64,000 bases of DNA. It comes from Ifrita kowaldi (taxonomy: Eukaryota; Chordata; Aves; Passeriformes; Cinclosomatidae). Location of the stretch: NCBI GenBank assembly GCA_013398055.1, contig VZRS01008362.1:186001-250000 (forward strand), given 5' to 3'. How positions within the stretch are numbered: position 1 is the first letter of the stretch; each line of letters begins with the position of its first letter. This document shows, in pieces, positions 22,501 to 36,370 of this stretch. Under the pieces are notes generated by a model. The model was not told where the DNA came from, made no database searches, and saw nothing but the letters and a program-made list of their open reading frames with translations. Made by a program: the position numbers and the translations under genes.

Positions 22501-25500
22501 GATATCTTAGCAAGCTGATCTGTCTGGGAAACCTCATGGACCATGCTCAGCTTCCAAAACAGATACCCAAGATACTGATAACACACACACAAATCCTAGT
22601 CTAAATTTGCCTCTTAACAATAATCATGTTAAAGAGCACTTTCTGTAAATAACCTAGTTAGACGCACAGCTACTCCAATCAATACTACCTGATAGAACAC
22701 TCCTTTTAAGACACATGGGGAAGTAATCATTTGAGCCAAACAAATTAAAGGGAATTAGACATCTTAGAAATCGGTAGGAATTAGTGTTCTTACCATTACT
22801 GTTTGGGGTTTTTTCCCTTCAAATGTTCTACATTCAGTGGAAAAGGGGATTTATTTGTCAGCCTATAGCATCAAGGCTCCTCAGTCTGTGAATATCTAAC
22901 AGAAGATTGATTGCAGCTGGATGTGCAGAAACATTGCAGAGGGATGTTTAAAGAGTGTCATGATGAAAAAAGTCTCTCCGAACAAACAGTAAAGCCTGGG
23001 GAGGAAGGATGTTAACAAGATAACCCACTGAATGTAATTATATGGGCACAAAAATTAGAGGATCACAAATACAGAAATTACTTTCATGTGTTGACACTCT
23101 TTTAAACACCAGTCAAATTAATCCCTAATTTCCAACTAACTGTGCAGCTTGTTGACACCAGCTGACTGTGTATAAGTACAGGTGCTTTTGCCTTGCCAAA
23201 CAGAGGTGCAACATCCTGATGCTGAAACTCCTACATGCACAGAAAGGCTTTTTAAATCATATGAAAAGAATTATGCAGAAAACCTGAGCAGAAAAAAAGA
23301 GTACAAATAAAAAGCAACCAGCATTTTCAATACATTAAGTACACTAAACTTCAGTAGATGGTGACCAGAAAAGCTAAAGAAGGGGATTTTAAAAAGTCAC
23401 TCAAGATATGAATGCCTTGCATGTTCTCCTGCATCTTTACCACTGTTTAAAGACTGAAAAGTACCACGGGCATCATACAGTTATTTTCCCTACCTAACAG
23501 AGTTAATTATTTAGTTCTGATACCCTTTATCTTAGCACTATATCCTGGAAGTAACACTTTGAATTTGTAGGACCTCTCTGTTACAAGGTCTCTCTCAGTA
23601 AGAGGATGTCAAAAACCAGCCCTTACTTAATCAACATTGAACTATTAAAGCTTTGTTCTGTATTGAAAACTACCATTTCTGCAATCAGGAGAATAGACAA
23701 CGATGCAAGGGAAACTTGGTGTCTCAGAAAAAAATAATATTTTTCATGACCAATTTTTCAGAATTGATAATAAATGCAAGCTTTGGCCAGACTGGATGTC
23801 ATTAAGTTTGCACAAACCAAGGATTTATGAACTAGAAGTCCCAGTGTAAAAGTTTTAGTTAAGTAGATAAAACTTGGATCACAGCTAAATAAATCTTACA
23901 ACGAAGGACTATTTGTTAATTCGTGATGTCCGGTCTTTCTTGCAAATACAGGAATTTCATGGTGTTTTTTTAAGGTATCTGAAATAATTTGCAAAGTATG
24001 GCTGCCTGAATTATCCAGGAACCTGAACTTCAAAATACAAAAGAATCCCTTCTGCCATAAATTCCTTGGTGAAATAGTGTAGAATCCATTCCTCTGGTGT
24101 GTCTATTATGATTTTCTGTTTAACCAACATCAATATAACTATAACTATTTGGAGAACTGCAGGAGATCAAGTTTTACTGACTGTCCTTTATTTACACATT
24201 CTGAGAAGCTAATTATAGTCAAGCTTCATATTAAAACTATCTCACATTCCCCACTTAAAGGTAGAAGGGTTCAGAACGCACATATGAGCGTGTCAACAAC
24301 TATAAACATATGGAAAAACGTTTCCTCTCAAAGGTGAGTCAGATAATAGCTCTCAGAAAAATGCATGTTTTCACTCTCTAGATATTAAACAATTGTGAGC
24401 CATTGTCTCGTACAGCAATGCCTTTCATGTGCTCAGCTGTGTGCTATTAAGAATTGTTGGGAGCTCACTTTGAGGCAATTATCCAGGATTACCCACATAT
24501 CCATCAGTGAACTATTGGAGCTCCCAAGACAGCTTCTCCCATCCTCTTAGATTAACTGTACCAGGTGCATTTGGCTAAATTATGTATGTTTCTTTATATA
24601 TGGTCTTCTATCCAAGTGATTTCGATTACTCTGACTTAATACTGTCTTATCCCACAGTTCTTTATTATCTCCGACCATCACCAGCAGGATTGGGTAGCAT
24701 CGTCTGGATCCCTGATAAAAATATCGCATAACAAACAAGTTCTGATGTCTGTGAACCCTACTTGATATGATTCTATGCATCCTCCTTAACAGCTGCGTCA
24801 TGATATCTGTCAAGTATTTAATCCATCTGACCAATCCCCTATGTATATATAGGCAAACTTACGAACTTTCCTGCCATGTAGTATCAAGTTGAATGTCTGG
24901 AAAAATCAAATACTGGATTAACACATTTTCTTTTATGAATCAGACCTCTTATCTTGGTGGACATCATCAAACCATTCTAACATTAATTATAATTTGGCCA
25001 CTCTTTATTTTGTTTACAGACCTCATAAATTATGTTTTCATTACTTTATGTGTCAGCAAAATCTTCCTTGGCTGTCTACATTCTCTTTAAATACTGTTAC
25101 ATCAGTTAATAATTTTCTAATTTTTAAGAAGCAATTTAAGAAGTTATTGATTCAGATTATTTCACAGTTGATTCTTTAAGTGAAATTTATATATCTATCT
25201 TACCTCCCCATTTTTAATCTGTCGCTTCACATGAGGCTGTGGTTTTACTTGCTTTGAATTCAGTACTAAAATCCATAGACTGTACTATTAATTTGCTAAA
25301 ATTAAACTTGGCCAATAGAAGACATAGCAATTTACACCTGATTTTCAGATCTAACGTTATCATTTTTGCTAAAAATGTTCCCTTATCTAAGTTTAAAGTC
25401 TATTTAGATACATATTTTGCCTTCTATTCTAAAATCCAAAAAAAGATATTAGATTGAAGCCTCAAGAATAAGAATCACATTTATCTCAGTGTAAATTCAT

Positions 25501-28500
25501 TCATTTATATTTGGCTTCATATGTTCTGTCTCAACAGTTTTTTAAAGAACCACTCCACTGTCTTCCATGTTCCCAAAGAAAAGCGTCATTTTGTGAGCAG
25601 GGGGTAGATTGCTTCCACATGGAAAAACTAGTGAAGCCTCTCAAAATTGCTGATTCACAAATTGCAGTGATTGAAAGTTAATCTCAATTATAGTACTAAG
25701 GTGTATTGTCGCACCGTGTGATAATGGTATTTGCTGCCTTAAGTCTATTTTGATTCAAACACCAGCTTCAAATAAAGAAAAGAGAAAAAAAAAAACCAGT
25801 CATTTACTATATGCTCATTGTAAACCTAGTAGACAGGGTTTTTTTATATTTACAGAAGGTACAAGGACACCTGCACGGAGAGCAGTAATTTTTCAAGGTA
25901 TTTTCTTAAACAGTGATTTTAAATATTTTTAAGAAGGACACGTTGCCATATTAACTTGAAACTAGTCCATAGTCATAGAAAAGCTTTGCATCAGTTTATT
26001 ATTTGAAGAAACAGAAAAAAATCTACTGCTAGTTTGGCTGTTGTTTACAGGGGTCATGTAGAGGGAATAAAAATAAAAACAAGACTATGTCCTAGTCTAA
26101 ATGTAGTTTCTAACCCTAACTGAAACATTTAAAAAGAAGAAATCCCAGTAGCAGTTCAGTAGTATTTCCTTGTAAAATAAATGTTAAAATAAACAAATAA
26201 TTGTTGAAAGGGCACAATCTGGAAATAATGCTGTACTACAAAGTTTACTAGAACAGGAAATGCAGGAAATATTGCTGCACTCCAGATACAGTACTGGATT
26301 CACAAATCCCTGGAGTAAATGGCCAAATAACCTGCTATAAAGAACAAGCATTCACCTATTTTTGGCCTTTTTCCCAGAGACTTTCTATTGCAGTCGCTGT
26401 CAGAGAAATAACATGGTTCTTGACATGTCTTTGGTTAAAATAATTATTTTACTGGAATATTTTAAACTGAGCATGAATCAAGTGTAACTTTGCTTTTTGA
26501 CGTTCATTAGAACACATTATACTATTCATCTTAAGCACTGCCAGCAGAGCCTCGTCCTGTCTTCCAAAGCATCCCTGTTTTTCACCTTCCGACTAAATTT
26601 TTCCTCCTCACAAATAGATATTTGGTACTTTTAAACCCAGTCCCAGGCAGTGACAAGATAACTTGCTTAGACACACTGCTGCCACCATCAATGCTCTCAT
26701 AGAGTAGCAGGCTTTAAACGAGAAGCACACTGTAAGTGAATTAGTCAAAATTTCAAAACATGGATTTGTCTTCAGGTGAGCAGCCAGCATACAGAACACA
26801 TTCTGCATTTCTCTTCAAATGTGAGTTAAGCAAGAGAATGGAAAAAGAACATTTTCAACCAGATTAATTCTCCCGGATACTGAAGTAGCTCCCAGCAATC
26901 CATCAAATGAGGCTTTGTTTCACCACATGAGGATCCATCCCCACAAATACAACATCAAGGTACTTTAAATGTTACAACAAGGAGAATAAATTTGCAAAGG
27001 ACAGAAGGGCAAATCATGGTCCGGAGAGAGAAGTGAGCCAGGTGTTTGAATTCCTGCAAAGGAGGCTTAATTATCCAGAACAAGAGCTTGTCTTAAATGT
27101 CAGCGTTCATAAACTTAGAACGTCGGTGACTGAGGAACTCTTCAGAAGCTCTGCAGCTGAAATGTATCCAGAGAAATGTGTTTAGAGAACTAGATGTCAT
27201 TTTATACAGAACTGTAGAGTTGGGGGGGGAAAATGCTGTTTATAGGAAATGAAACTGCTAGTAAGTCTATGTCTAATATGTTTTTTGGCCTGTTTTAATT
27301 TGTCTGTTTTAATACCATTATTCTATTTTTAAGGAACAGCAAACAAAACAGTAAGTCACTCAACTCCATTGTTCTTAACAGAGAAGGATATAAAATTGAC
27401 ATTCCTCTCTGAATTGAACATACTGTAGCTGATTATCACTGCCAGGCTGAAATTAGCATTATTGTTATATGTGTTATAAGTGGATGTATGTTACCCCACC
27501 ACCTTCACAAAAATTGCAGATAAAGAAATGCTGTTTTAGAAATTATTTAAATAAAAATGTGTAAGAGTCTAATATAGATGGTGTAACAAATATCAGAATT
27601 AAGTACAGTGATGCAGACTTCACTTGCCCTGCTTCGCAAAGACATGACACTGTTGGGAAGTGAGTCACATTCACAGCTAGAGTCAACACCAGCAAGGACA
27701 GAGATCCAGCATTTTTGTGCTGAAAGGGAGTGGAATTGCCTGGAGAAGTCCTGACATACCAGAATCCTGCTCCTTTTCCTTCCTTTGTCATGGATAACTT
27801 CATCTCGTTTTAACTTTACCAGTGAAATAGGGCAGCAGTAGGCTGGATCTTCCCAATTCCTTAATTGTAATTATAAAACTAGCACATGTCCATTTTCTTA
27901 ACCAAGAGGATGTTTGGCTAGAGGGATGGAATGCCCTTCCTGAATATTTGGCTGTGCACAGACTGCATAGGAAACCTGGAGGAGTTTGGCAGCATTTTCT
28001 CTGAATCTGGCATGTACCAAAGCCTTTGGTACTGGAGCAGCTTCAGTGTTGATACAAGACTCAAAAAGATCTTATCAGCCCCAGATGATGCTCTACTGAG
28101 CACATGTAAATTCTGATTTTCAGAGGTTAATATCCCAGCCAAACCAAAAGGAATTTTCTTAGAGATAGCAAAAGTCTCTTTGACCCAGTGGTTATTCTCC
28201 TGCCAAATTTCAGGTACCTACTACAAAGCCAAAGGACCACACTTCAAAGAAATGATTTTACAAAAATCTGTTACTGGCAAAAGGATATACTTGGCTTAAG
28301 CTAGTGAGCAAAGTACAATTGTAAACTATAATGGCACAAGGTGGGCACCCATTTTTACATCAGTTAATGATTCACCAAAAATGGAAAGTTTTAAGGAGAG
28401 AAACCACCTGCAATTTTGTGCTCACCTTCACAAAAAAATAATGGTGGGGGGAAAATTAAACTTCAGTAATTTTTTTAGTATTTCCTTTTCTCTTTTAATT

Positions 28501-31500
28501 GATAGCTTTCCATTTTCATTTTGGGAATGTTTAAAGTATGGTTTATTTTTAATATCAAACTTTACAAGTGGGTTGAAGAATATTAAGTAATACCAACATG
28601 AAACTAAATAGTTGGTTCTTAGTTGTATTAAAAATCAGTTCAAAGAAAACCTATGAATTTTTAATTTTTAAATGCAAAAAACCCTTCAATTCATCCTCTA
28701 CCATTTTTTTCAATATTTATTCAGGTTAGCAAGGAAGCTCACAATCTACTTTTCTGACACCTTAACTAATGTCTTGGTACATAATTTCACCAGGCACTGC
28801 AAAATACCCTGTCTCAAAACAGCCAAAAAGTTGAGCTCCTTTCCCTGTTCCTAAACACACTCATTCCCATTGTTACCCTTATGCTGGCTCTGGCGTTTCC
28901 CAGATGGCTTCACTATTCCATTCAGCTCACTAAAATGGCACCACACAAACACACTGGGGGTGAGGAGAGGTGGTGAAAAAATGTGGTTTTCAACTCATTT
29001 AGTACGTAAAATAATCCATCACAACTGATGAGCATGTAAGTTTAGTTTTTTACATTTTTTCTTAACTAATTAAATTATAAGTTAAATTATATACATTCAC
29101 TTGTAGATAAGTAAATTTATAGAACAAAATATGAAATTCCAGGTAAAAACAGAATTATGTTGTCCAAAAAATATTTCCCAGAAGAACACGAAGCAAGTAC
29201 TTATTTCCATACTTTGCCAGAAAATTTTTTAATATCTACTTAGAACACGCAAGTTACACATTATGCTAAATTATAGCTCCTAAAAACTTTTTCATATTTC
29301 TCACATTAGCTAAATTTTCACAAACTGAAGTGTGGCAAGGCTTTTTAATTCAGTAGCTCTTAATTTCAGACACTTTATTTGCAGCGATCAGTCTGAAGGA
29401 TTTGAATTTGACGTGAATATCAGGCAATGGATGCAAACAATCATATGTTCATCAGCCTGAACCAATAGTAACAGGCATTGTGCTGTGAATTTACCAGTCT
29501 CTGCAGTCTCAAATGAAAGATCTCTGAGCTGAAGTTGAGATTATACACTGTAAGAACCACTAGGGATGATGAATGCTCAAGTGAGCACTTGCTGTTGGCC
29601 TTGGACTGTGAAGCTGCAAGAAACACTGATATGAGCAAAGCTAATGCAATTTCTGCTACTTTAGGACCATTCAGCTGTCTACTGATGTGAGCAGAGATTT
29701 GATGGACACAACAATCTCCAGCTACTTGCTCCCAAGAGGCAAATAAACTCTACTTGCAGTTCTTTATTGTCCTAAATTTTTAATCTGAGTATGGTGGTAT
29801 AGTCCAAGAATCCCCTGGAGGATAATGATTGAAAGCAGAAAAAGTACAGCAAGTTTATTAATTGTTCAGCCAAGCTGGGGTAGTTTTTGTTACACCAAGA
29901 GTTTTTGTTTTCTTACATCAAGGGTTTCCAATGAGCAGAAAAGTGACAGACGTTTTCAGGAGCCGGACAACACCTCTTGTAATAGTTTAAAATTAAAGAA
30001 TTCATCATGAAATTGTTCCCACCCGAAGAACAGCAGCATTCTCTGTGTGTTTACGTATGGCTCATAATCCTGGCAGCTAGAGGTTCAAGGCCCAGAGGAT
30101 TAGTTCCCTGTCCAAGCCTTAAGGGAGTTTGCTCCTTTCAACAGCATTAGAGAATCTGAGAAAGTCCAAATCCTAATTGCATTTAGAACCACAGCATCGT
30201 TATCTTCTTTCTGAGGAAACAATACTTCTCTCAGGCTCCCACAGGTGAGCCACTAGCAATAGTCCCACAGACAGCAGTCACCAGGCTGCAGCACAAAATC
30301 CATGCTGCAAACACACAGAAACCATCCAGGCTGTCCCTTCTGGAAGGGAGCTGTGAGGAGCCAAGTTTTCACAGTTCTAGCACCAGCAGAGCCTGGCTTA
30401 TCCTTTTTACAGTCTCCCAGCAGTCTTCATTTGTTATAGGAATGGTTTGTGAAAGTGACTTGAGTACAGAAATATATTGACCTCCATATGACTGAAAGCT
30501 ACATACATCATTAGAAGCATTTTTGAAAATGTCAATAATTTCTCAGTTGCTCTTTTGTAGGTGTGTGGGCGTGTTGCTAGTGTCTATCAGATGTGAGTGA
30601 GCAACTGATAAATAAACTATTTGGTTTTACCATTTTTCCCTATAGAAAGTTTGTATTGGTCTGTGTTAAGTTTTAACTGTTGAACAGACTTGCAGGGGTT
30701 ATTTTTCACATGGTTTAATTATTGTTCACAAATTATAGGTATGAGCCATGGACCAATATAATCAAAAGATGACGACGCCTTTTGATGAAAGAGGAGATTA
30801 ATTAGTACTTGATGACTTCTCATGTAGCTATACCAAAGTCCAGTTATTTTTAGGATTTCAGAAGAGTGTTTTATGTGCATTGATTTGGAGATTTTTATTC
30901 AACCAAACTATGAACACTGAGCTCTTGGGTGCATCTTGCTACTTTTACCATTTTTCGTTTGTTTGTTTTCCCCCTATTTCTTTCTTTCTTAATTTTATGG
31001 CTGATGTTGAAGCAGGAAGGACAGAAGACAAACATAAAGACGCAGTAAATTGTAAAGTGACCAAACCAGAGTGGAGAGAGACCATCTGCAAGCAATGAAA
31101 CACTTGGCCTTGGTAAGTGTAAAACATACTGAGAGAAAATAAATAGCAGAGACACTGAATGAAAGGATATGAGCAAGCTGCAGGAACAAGTGGATTTTCT
31201 TTTACTTTCATTACTTAATTCTGTTTTAGTAATGCTTTTTCACGGCACCAAGCGCTACAAACCACAGGTAAAAGGGGTTGGTGTTCGTAAAATTTTTTCT
31301 TTACTTTCTGTGAGAAGTTGCCAAAAATACGGAAAGAACTGAAGAGTTCACAGATTTTAGTACTGGTTGAGACCTAGAAATTCATTCCTAATCCTGCAAT
31401 ATTGTTCATAGAAAACCAAAGTGCACTTTTATCAATGTGTTATTTTTTTAGATATAAATAGCTTTCAGAAATATACTGGATTTGTACAAATATTCAGAAG

Positions 31501-31830
31501 TTACGCATAAAAGGAGGTTAGGCGTTTCCAACATTATTCCATCTGTACATCCCAGGTCAGCAGGAAGACTGTTCAGCCTCCAAGTTCATCAATTTTGTGC
31601 CTATTATACATCTTTGACAACTTTTCTGAGATTTCTGTGGTGTTGTGATAAAATGAATATACTTCCAGTAGGCAATATATTTATCTCAAATTTATTTACA
31701 GCATGGAGACTGGCAAACAGCTTTCTGATGATAGAAACATTTTATTCAATATAGCCTTGCGAAAAAGGTTAACAGCTTCCAGATAACTCAATGGCGTTAC
31801 TCCAGCAGATCTTGCATCCCAGGGGTTTTT
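19555..31830. other. Long AT-rich non-coding stretch
   Basis: Twelve kilobases without a recognisable gene, RNA or transposon. Open frames stay below about 95 codons and mostly overlap others on the opposite strand. Short CA runs (near 22580-22590), T and A homopolymers and a fair number of isolated TAAT motifs are present. A GC-richer patch at about 30205-30420 could not be assigned to a family. Confidence 0.5.
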
Positions 31831-31883
31831 GAGTGAGTTTGATTTAAACTAGTGTATGAGTGAGTAGATTTAGACTAGTACTT
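31831..31883 (+). repeat. Imperfect tandem duplication of about 27 bases
   Basis: GAGTGAGTTTGATTTAAACT at 31831 is repeated in tandem as GAGTGAGTAGATTTAGACT at 31858. Both copies continue with AGT, and they differ by a small indel and substitutions. It is a two-copy local duplication. Confidence 0.75.
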
Positions 31884-34800
31884 TTTCCTGGCCTTTCCAA
31901 TATGTACCTTATCACACAGATGCCTTTCTTAGATGTGCTCATTTACACGCCCTTAGTCATTTAGGCTCTGCACTGTAATGTCTGGAAGTAAAGACCCTAA
32001 GTAGCCTGATAGTGGTATCTCCTAATGCCACTTTACACCCTTCTAATAGCAACAGAGCCATGAAACAACGTAAATATAAATTACTCCCATTTTAATGCCT
32101 CTTTATATTACCAGAGTGATGTGAAATGCCCTTCTTACAAATGGGAATGAGGCCTCAGGAGCCCGAATTGATGTAACTCACATGCTGATGGGTGAAATGA
32201 TGGGAACAAAGCAAGCAAACTATAAATCTCTCAATTTTGCTCAGAGCTGGTTTAATGGGCATCTTCTTGTACTTTCCTCTGGCACTTTGGGCAGTACCTC
32301 AGATGCCCTCATGCTCACGAACACAGCGGCTTCCAAAGAGGACGAGGAGTGTGGCAGCCTGGGCCTCAACCCTTCCCTCACCCATATTTAAGCTTCACTG
32401 CTTAAAAATGTCTGCGATTACAGACCAGGCACCTCTTCCTCTGCCAGAGATCCCAGGAGCAAAGCCGGGAATGAAGAAGTGCAAATTTTTTAGCACTGAG
32501 CCCAGGGTTTGCCTTTCCGGGGGCTGTGGGACGAGCAGGCTTGGGAGGGAGAGCAGGGCGTCTGTGCTCTCCTGAGGGTGAGCTGTGATTTATCCCCTGA
32601 GGGAGATCACTCTCACCTTTTTCAGAACCTATTCTATTATTACTTTCACTGAGAGACATTGACTTCTTCGCACTACTAAGAGTAACACTCTGAATATGCG
32701 TGTTACAATACCCATTTTGCCAACATTCTCCCTTTGTGTTTGCTTCTTGTTTAAACATTTCAAGGGCAGACAATATCTTTGGTCAAAAGTGCACTAAAAC
32801 AATATCAAAGGATGGCTGAGTGACTATCGAGCTGTAAATGGAAAAATGCAAGTATTTTAACTAAGTAATTAAGGATTTTATTTCGTGTCAAGCTTTATAT
32901 TACAAATACAAGTTGCTATTAAATGTTTACTAAAGCGAAACACAAACTCCTTGGAAAACAGTGAATTTTGACACTTCCACAAGTAATGAAACTTTTTTTT
33001 TTTTCAAATCTCACAAATTTCAAAAGCAAGGTAATTGTAAGTGTTGGTAAAATATCAGCATGTATTTTGATTATCAAATCCACCTGTGTGGTGTAACTAT
33101 ACATAATTTATTATATATTAATATTAGCCATCATTATAATCCCTTAAGAGATAAAAGCCCACATAAATCAAGTCTGGCAAAGTAATGAACTGATACCATC
33201 ACTTTTTCTGTTTAAACAGAATAAATAATGATATCACGTCAGTCTAATGCTAGAGATATGTTTTTTCTTCTGAAATTGCCTGTCGTAATCATTCTTTGAA
33301 ACTCCTTTTTTTTCCTAGCAATGCACTATGGTGTCACCACAATCTGTCTGGCATGCAGAGAGCAGCTCAGGAGCAGCTCTCATCAGTGAACTTCTGTTCT
33401 TTTACCACATTCCACAGCTTTTGCACAACAATTTCAATAATGCAAATTAAATATGGCCTGTTTAAACATTGTAGCTGAAAAATTTGGTTTCATACAATTA
33501 AGCAACTGTTATCTTACCACTCTTCTTTTAAGCAGTCACAAATCAAGAGACAACTATTCCAGCACATTATTTGGGAAAAGAGGAGCTCCTATCTAAAAAC
33601 TGTTGGTCTCAGTTCAATAATTTTAAAACACTGTTTCCATAAATCAAAAGTTATCTTTTATTTAAGAAATGTAGTACTTTTAGTGGACAGTATTGAAAGC
33701 TAACTTTTTTTTTAAAGCATTTTCCAGGTAGCTGCAATTCTGTCATTGTATCACGCAAAATATGCTGGAGTTAAATGGAGTCAGTGTTCCTAAGGGCAGG
33801 TGAGTGTTTAATTAAATCAAGACATGAGGCACAATGCTGTAGTTTGCAATGCAGAGAAGTGTGCCTCATAGATATGCTAGGAATGCAATGTTCATCTTGT
33901 TTGGCAAAATAAGACTTTTGACAATTTTGACTATTTAGGTAAGATTCTAGTATAACTACACTTACCCACATTAACAGTGGTATCCTAACATTATCAGATT
34001 CATGGTAGGGGAACAGCAGTATTTCCTGTGCTCAGTCAAATATTAAAGCAGGCTTGGGTCAGTCTCATTTTTCCATATTGTATTCAGTATCTGAAAAACC
34101 TTTAAGATATGTTTAATTTTGAATTTTTTCAAAGACCAGAAAAGAAAGGCCACATTTCTGTTTTGTGACTGCTGGGTCTTCACTCTGATGCAGAGAAAAA
34201 TGTGATGAACCTTTGGACCATCATAAGAGGTAGTCTTAAAATAAAATATAACATGAAATATAAATCAAACGTATTCTGAGAATCCAAGTTGTCTGTGTCT
34301 CTAAAAGGCCTTGAGAATTAAATGTTTCACCTTCAGTTTTGGAGATAGTATGTAAAATATTTATGATATGAAATGAAGACTAATTCTGGTTACTAACTCC
34401 GGTACTTAAACAATTTACTAGCTGATGTCAGTTTTTAATTGGTCACTAGATATTGTCAACCTGCATAATGATATGGTAAGAACAGGAAAGTGTCAAACAT
34501 GGAGAGCTCATCTGGAGATGTTTCAGATCTAAGGACTTGACAATGCAAACTTGAACATTAGTAATTTATGAATCTCTGAAACCATTATTTGGCATCAGGG
34601 CCAACTGGAATGGAGTAGATGGTGCAGCACATTTTAAAGACTTTCACCCTCCACAGCAGTCTGGATCCATCCAAAGTGTCATTTGAGAACATTCCTTGGT
34701 CCAGGCTGGTGCCTGAGCTGTGCTGGGGATCACTCAGGAGGGTGCTACATGGACAGGACAAAAACCATGGTAGGGACAGGTAGCAAATAGCAGAGACAGC

Positions 34801-35300
34801 TGAGATGTCCATGGTCAAGAAGGTTCCCCAGCATTTTTTAAATTGCTCATATAATAATATAAACTTTTACCAGCAGCTTTACTTAAAGCCTGGAAAAGGA
34901 TGAAGAAGGTGCATTTTATATAACCATGTCTGAATCTATTGTTTAATACAATTGCCATTTAACTTCTCTTCTCATAAAATATGTAAATTATATTCCTTAG
35001 TTCTTTCATTGTAAGATGCGTTTTCCACTTCTATAATCATTGTCTTAGCTTTTTTTTTTGAAATTTCCTCAGGCCACAGACTTTTTTTTTAAAACCGGAA
35101 TCAATGAGAAATAAACAATTATTACTGAAGAATTACTTCACTGCCAAAGACAAAAAACCAAAAAAAAAAATACCAAACAAACAAACAGAAAAAAGCAAAT
35201 GAAGTCAAGATGGCTTTCATGTAACTTGGTCTTTCTTTCAGCACGCATCTAAAGAATGGCATTGCACTCGGAGGCTTGAGTTCAACTGCTTATTTATCAA
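31884..35300. other. AT-rich non-coding sequence around the 32.4 kb pocket
   Basis: Outside the GC-rich pocket listed separately this is ordinary AT-rich sequence with T and A runs (for example 32993-33004, 35050-35058, 35161-35170). No gene or transposon was recognised. Confidence 0.5.
32230..32575. other. GC-rich, CpG-bearing pocket of unknown origin
   Basis: This patch is distinctly GC-richer than its flanks, with CpG pairs near 32318, 32329, 32342, 32467, 32518 and 32550. Both strands carry frames above 110 codons here, which is what GC-rich non-coding DNA also produces. The minus frame has a proline-rich PALPPKPARPTAPGK segment. I recognise no family and see no convincing splice sites. 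An old LTR or a relic exon are possibilities. Confidence 0.3.
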
Positions 35301-35339
35301 AATTAATTATTTATTTATTATTTATTCCTTATTTATTAG
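35301..35339 (+). repeat. ATTT-rich low-complexity run
   Basis: Imperfect TTTA/ATTT tandem units (TTATTTATTTATTATTTATT and continuation). This is a simple AT-rich microsatellite-like run. Confidence 0.8.
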
Positions 35340-35949
35340 CTGTTCAAATTTTAAATTGTATAAAGCAACAAACACACCCTTTTGAGTCTTCAGTAGAAGT
35401 ATGCCTGGGAAATTTTAAAAAATATTAAAAACCCAGGGATATAACCAAAATTTTCTGGATACCACATGACCTTGGATACAACTGTTTATTTCCTTGTGAC
35501 AGAAACTACTTGTTGAAGATGGTAAAGTTGTATGTATTAAAATATATGTAAAAAAAAATTTGCATATAGAAAGTGTAGGTAAAGCCTCTCTATCTTCAGT
35601 TTCTTTATCTTGAAGCAATAGTATTGATATCAGCTAGAAAGCTCACAAGAAAATTGTGGGTTATATTTTACATAGTTAGTAAAGGAGAAAGTTCAATCTT
35701 GTATTCAACCTAATTTCCATATGCAGAATAAATTGAAGATATTTTTAAGATTACTTTCAAACAGGAAAAACTTAAATCTGTACTGAAATCTGATATTTAT
35801 TTTAATAGTGTGTTGCTAAAAAAATTACCTGCTGGCATTATTTTTATGAGATATTATGGAAAATAAATTCTAGTTAGGGGTTTCTTTTGTGCAAATTGCA
35901 TAGCAAAACTAAGAAAACCACAGGTTTCGAATGTGTAAATAAGGACTAT

Positions 35950-36370
35950 AATTTCACCACATGTGCCACGCCAGCTGCTCCATCGGGGAAGGGCAGCCAG
36001 GGGATATCAGGACAGGAGTGGAAGTACCTAGGCCCAGCCAAGAGCTCAGTGTGGGTCAAATAAACCCGTGAGGATGAGGAAGATCCCAGGGCAAGGCAGT
36101 GGAGAGGGGCAGGGGCAGAGGTGGGCAGGGGGAAGGGGGCACATCTCTTTCACAACACTGAACCAAGGCTGAGGAGCCACGTGCCAGCACTGACCTTGAG
36201 CAGGCTGCAGGCGAGCAGGCTTGACCTTGACTCGGGCAGCGGAGCCTGCGGGGTGTGCTCGGGATCTTCATAGGCAGTATAGATAAGACAACCCTATTTT
36301 AGGAGGGAAAAGGGCTGTGGGGATGCAAGCTGTGTCATGTTGCGTGCCCTCTGGCGCAGCAATTGGCCCC
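35950..36370. other. GC-rich island in AT-rich DNA, possible degraded LTR
   Basis: About 400 bases of clearly higher GC with some ten CpG pairs, including a dense group at 36211-36262. The plus strand has an AAATAAACC at about 36057 and a purine-rich GGGGCAGGGGCAGAGG part near 36105-36140. Length and composition would suit an LTR, and the edges are abrupt, but I could not identify termini, a target-site duplication or a known family. No frame with splice sites is seen. It is too small and CpG-poor for a typical CpG-island promoter. Confidence 0.3.

Noticed and set aside
24580..24834. 84-codon minus-strand frame, Arg-rich and fairly protein-like, in a patch with several CpG pairs
   Set aside because: No family was recognised, no acceptor or donor lies in a fitting position, and a single frame of this length is expected by chance.
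32237..32773. Overlapping frames of 112 (plus) and 123 (minus) codons
   Set aside because: Length is explained by locally high GC content, which lowers stop frequency. I kept only the composition anomaly as an observation.
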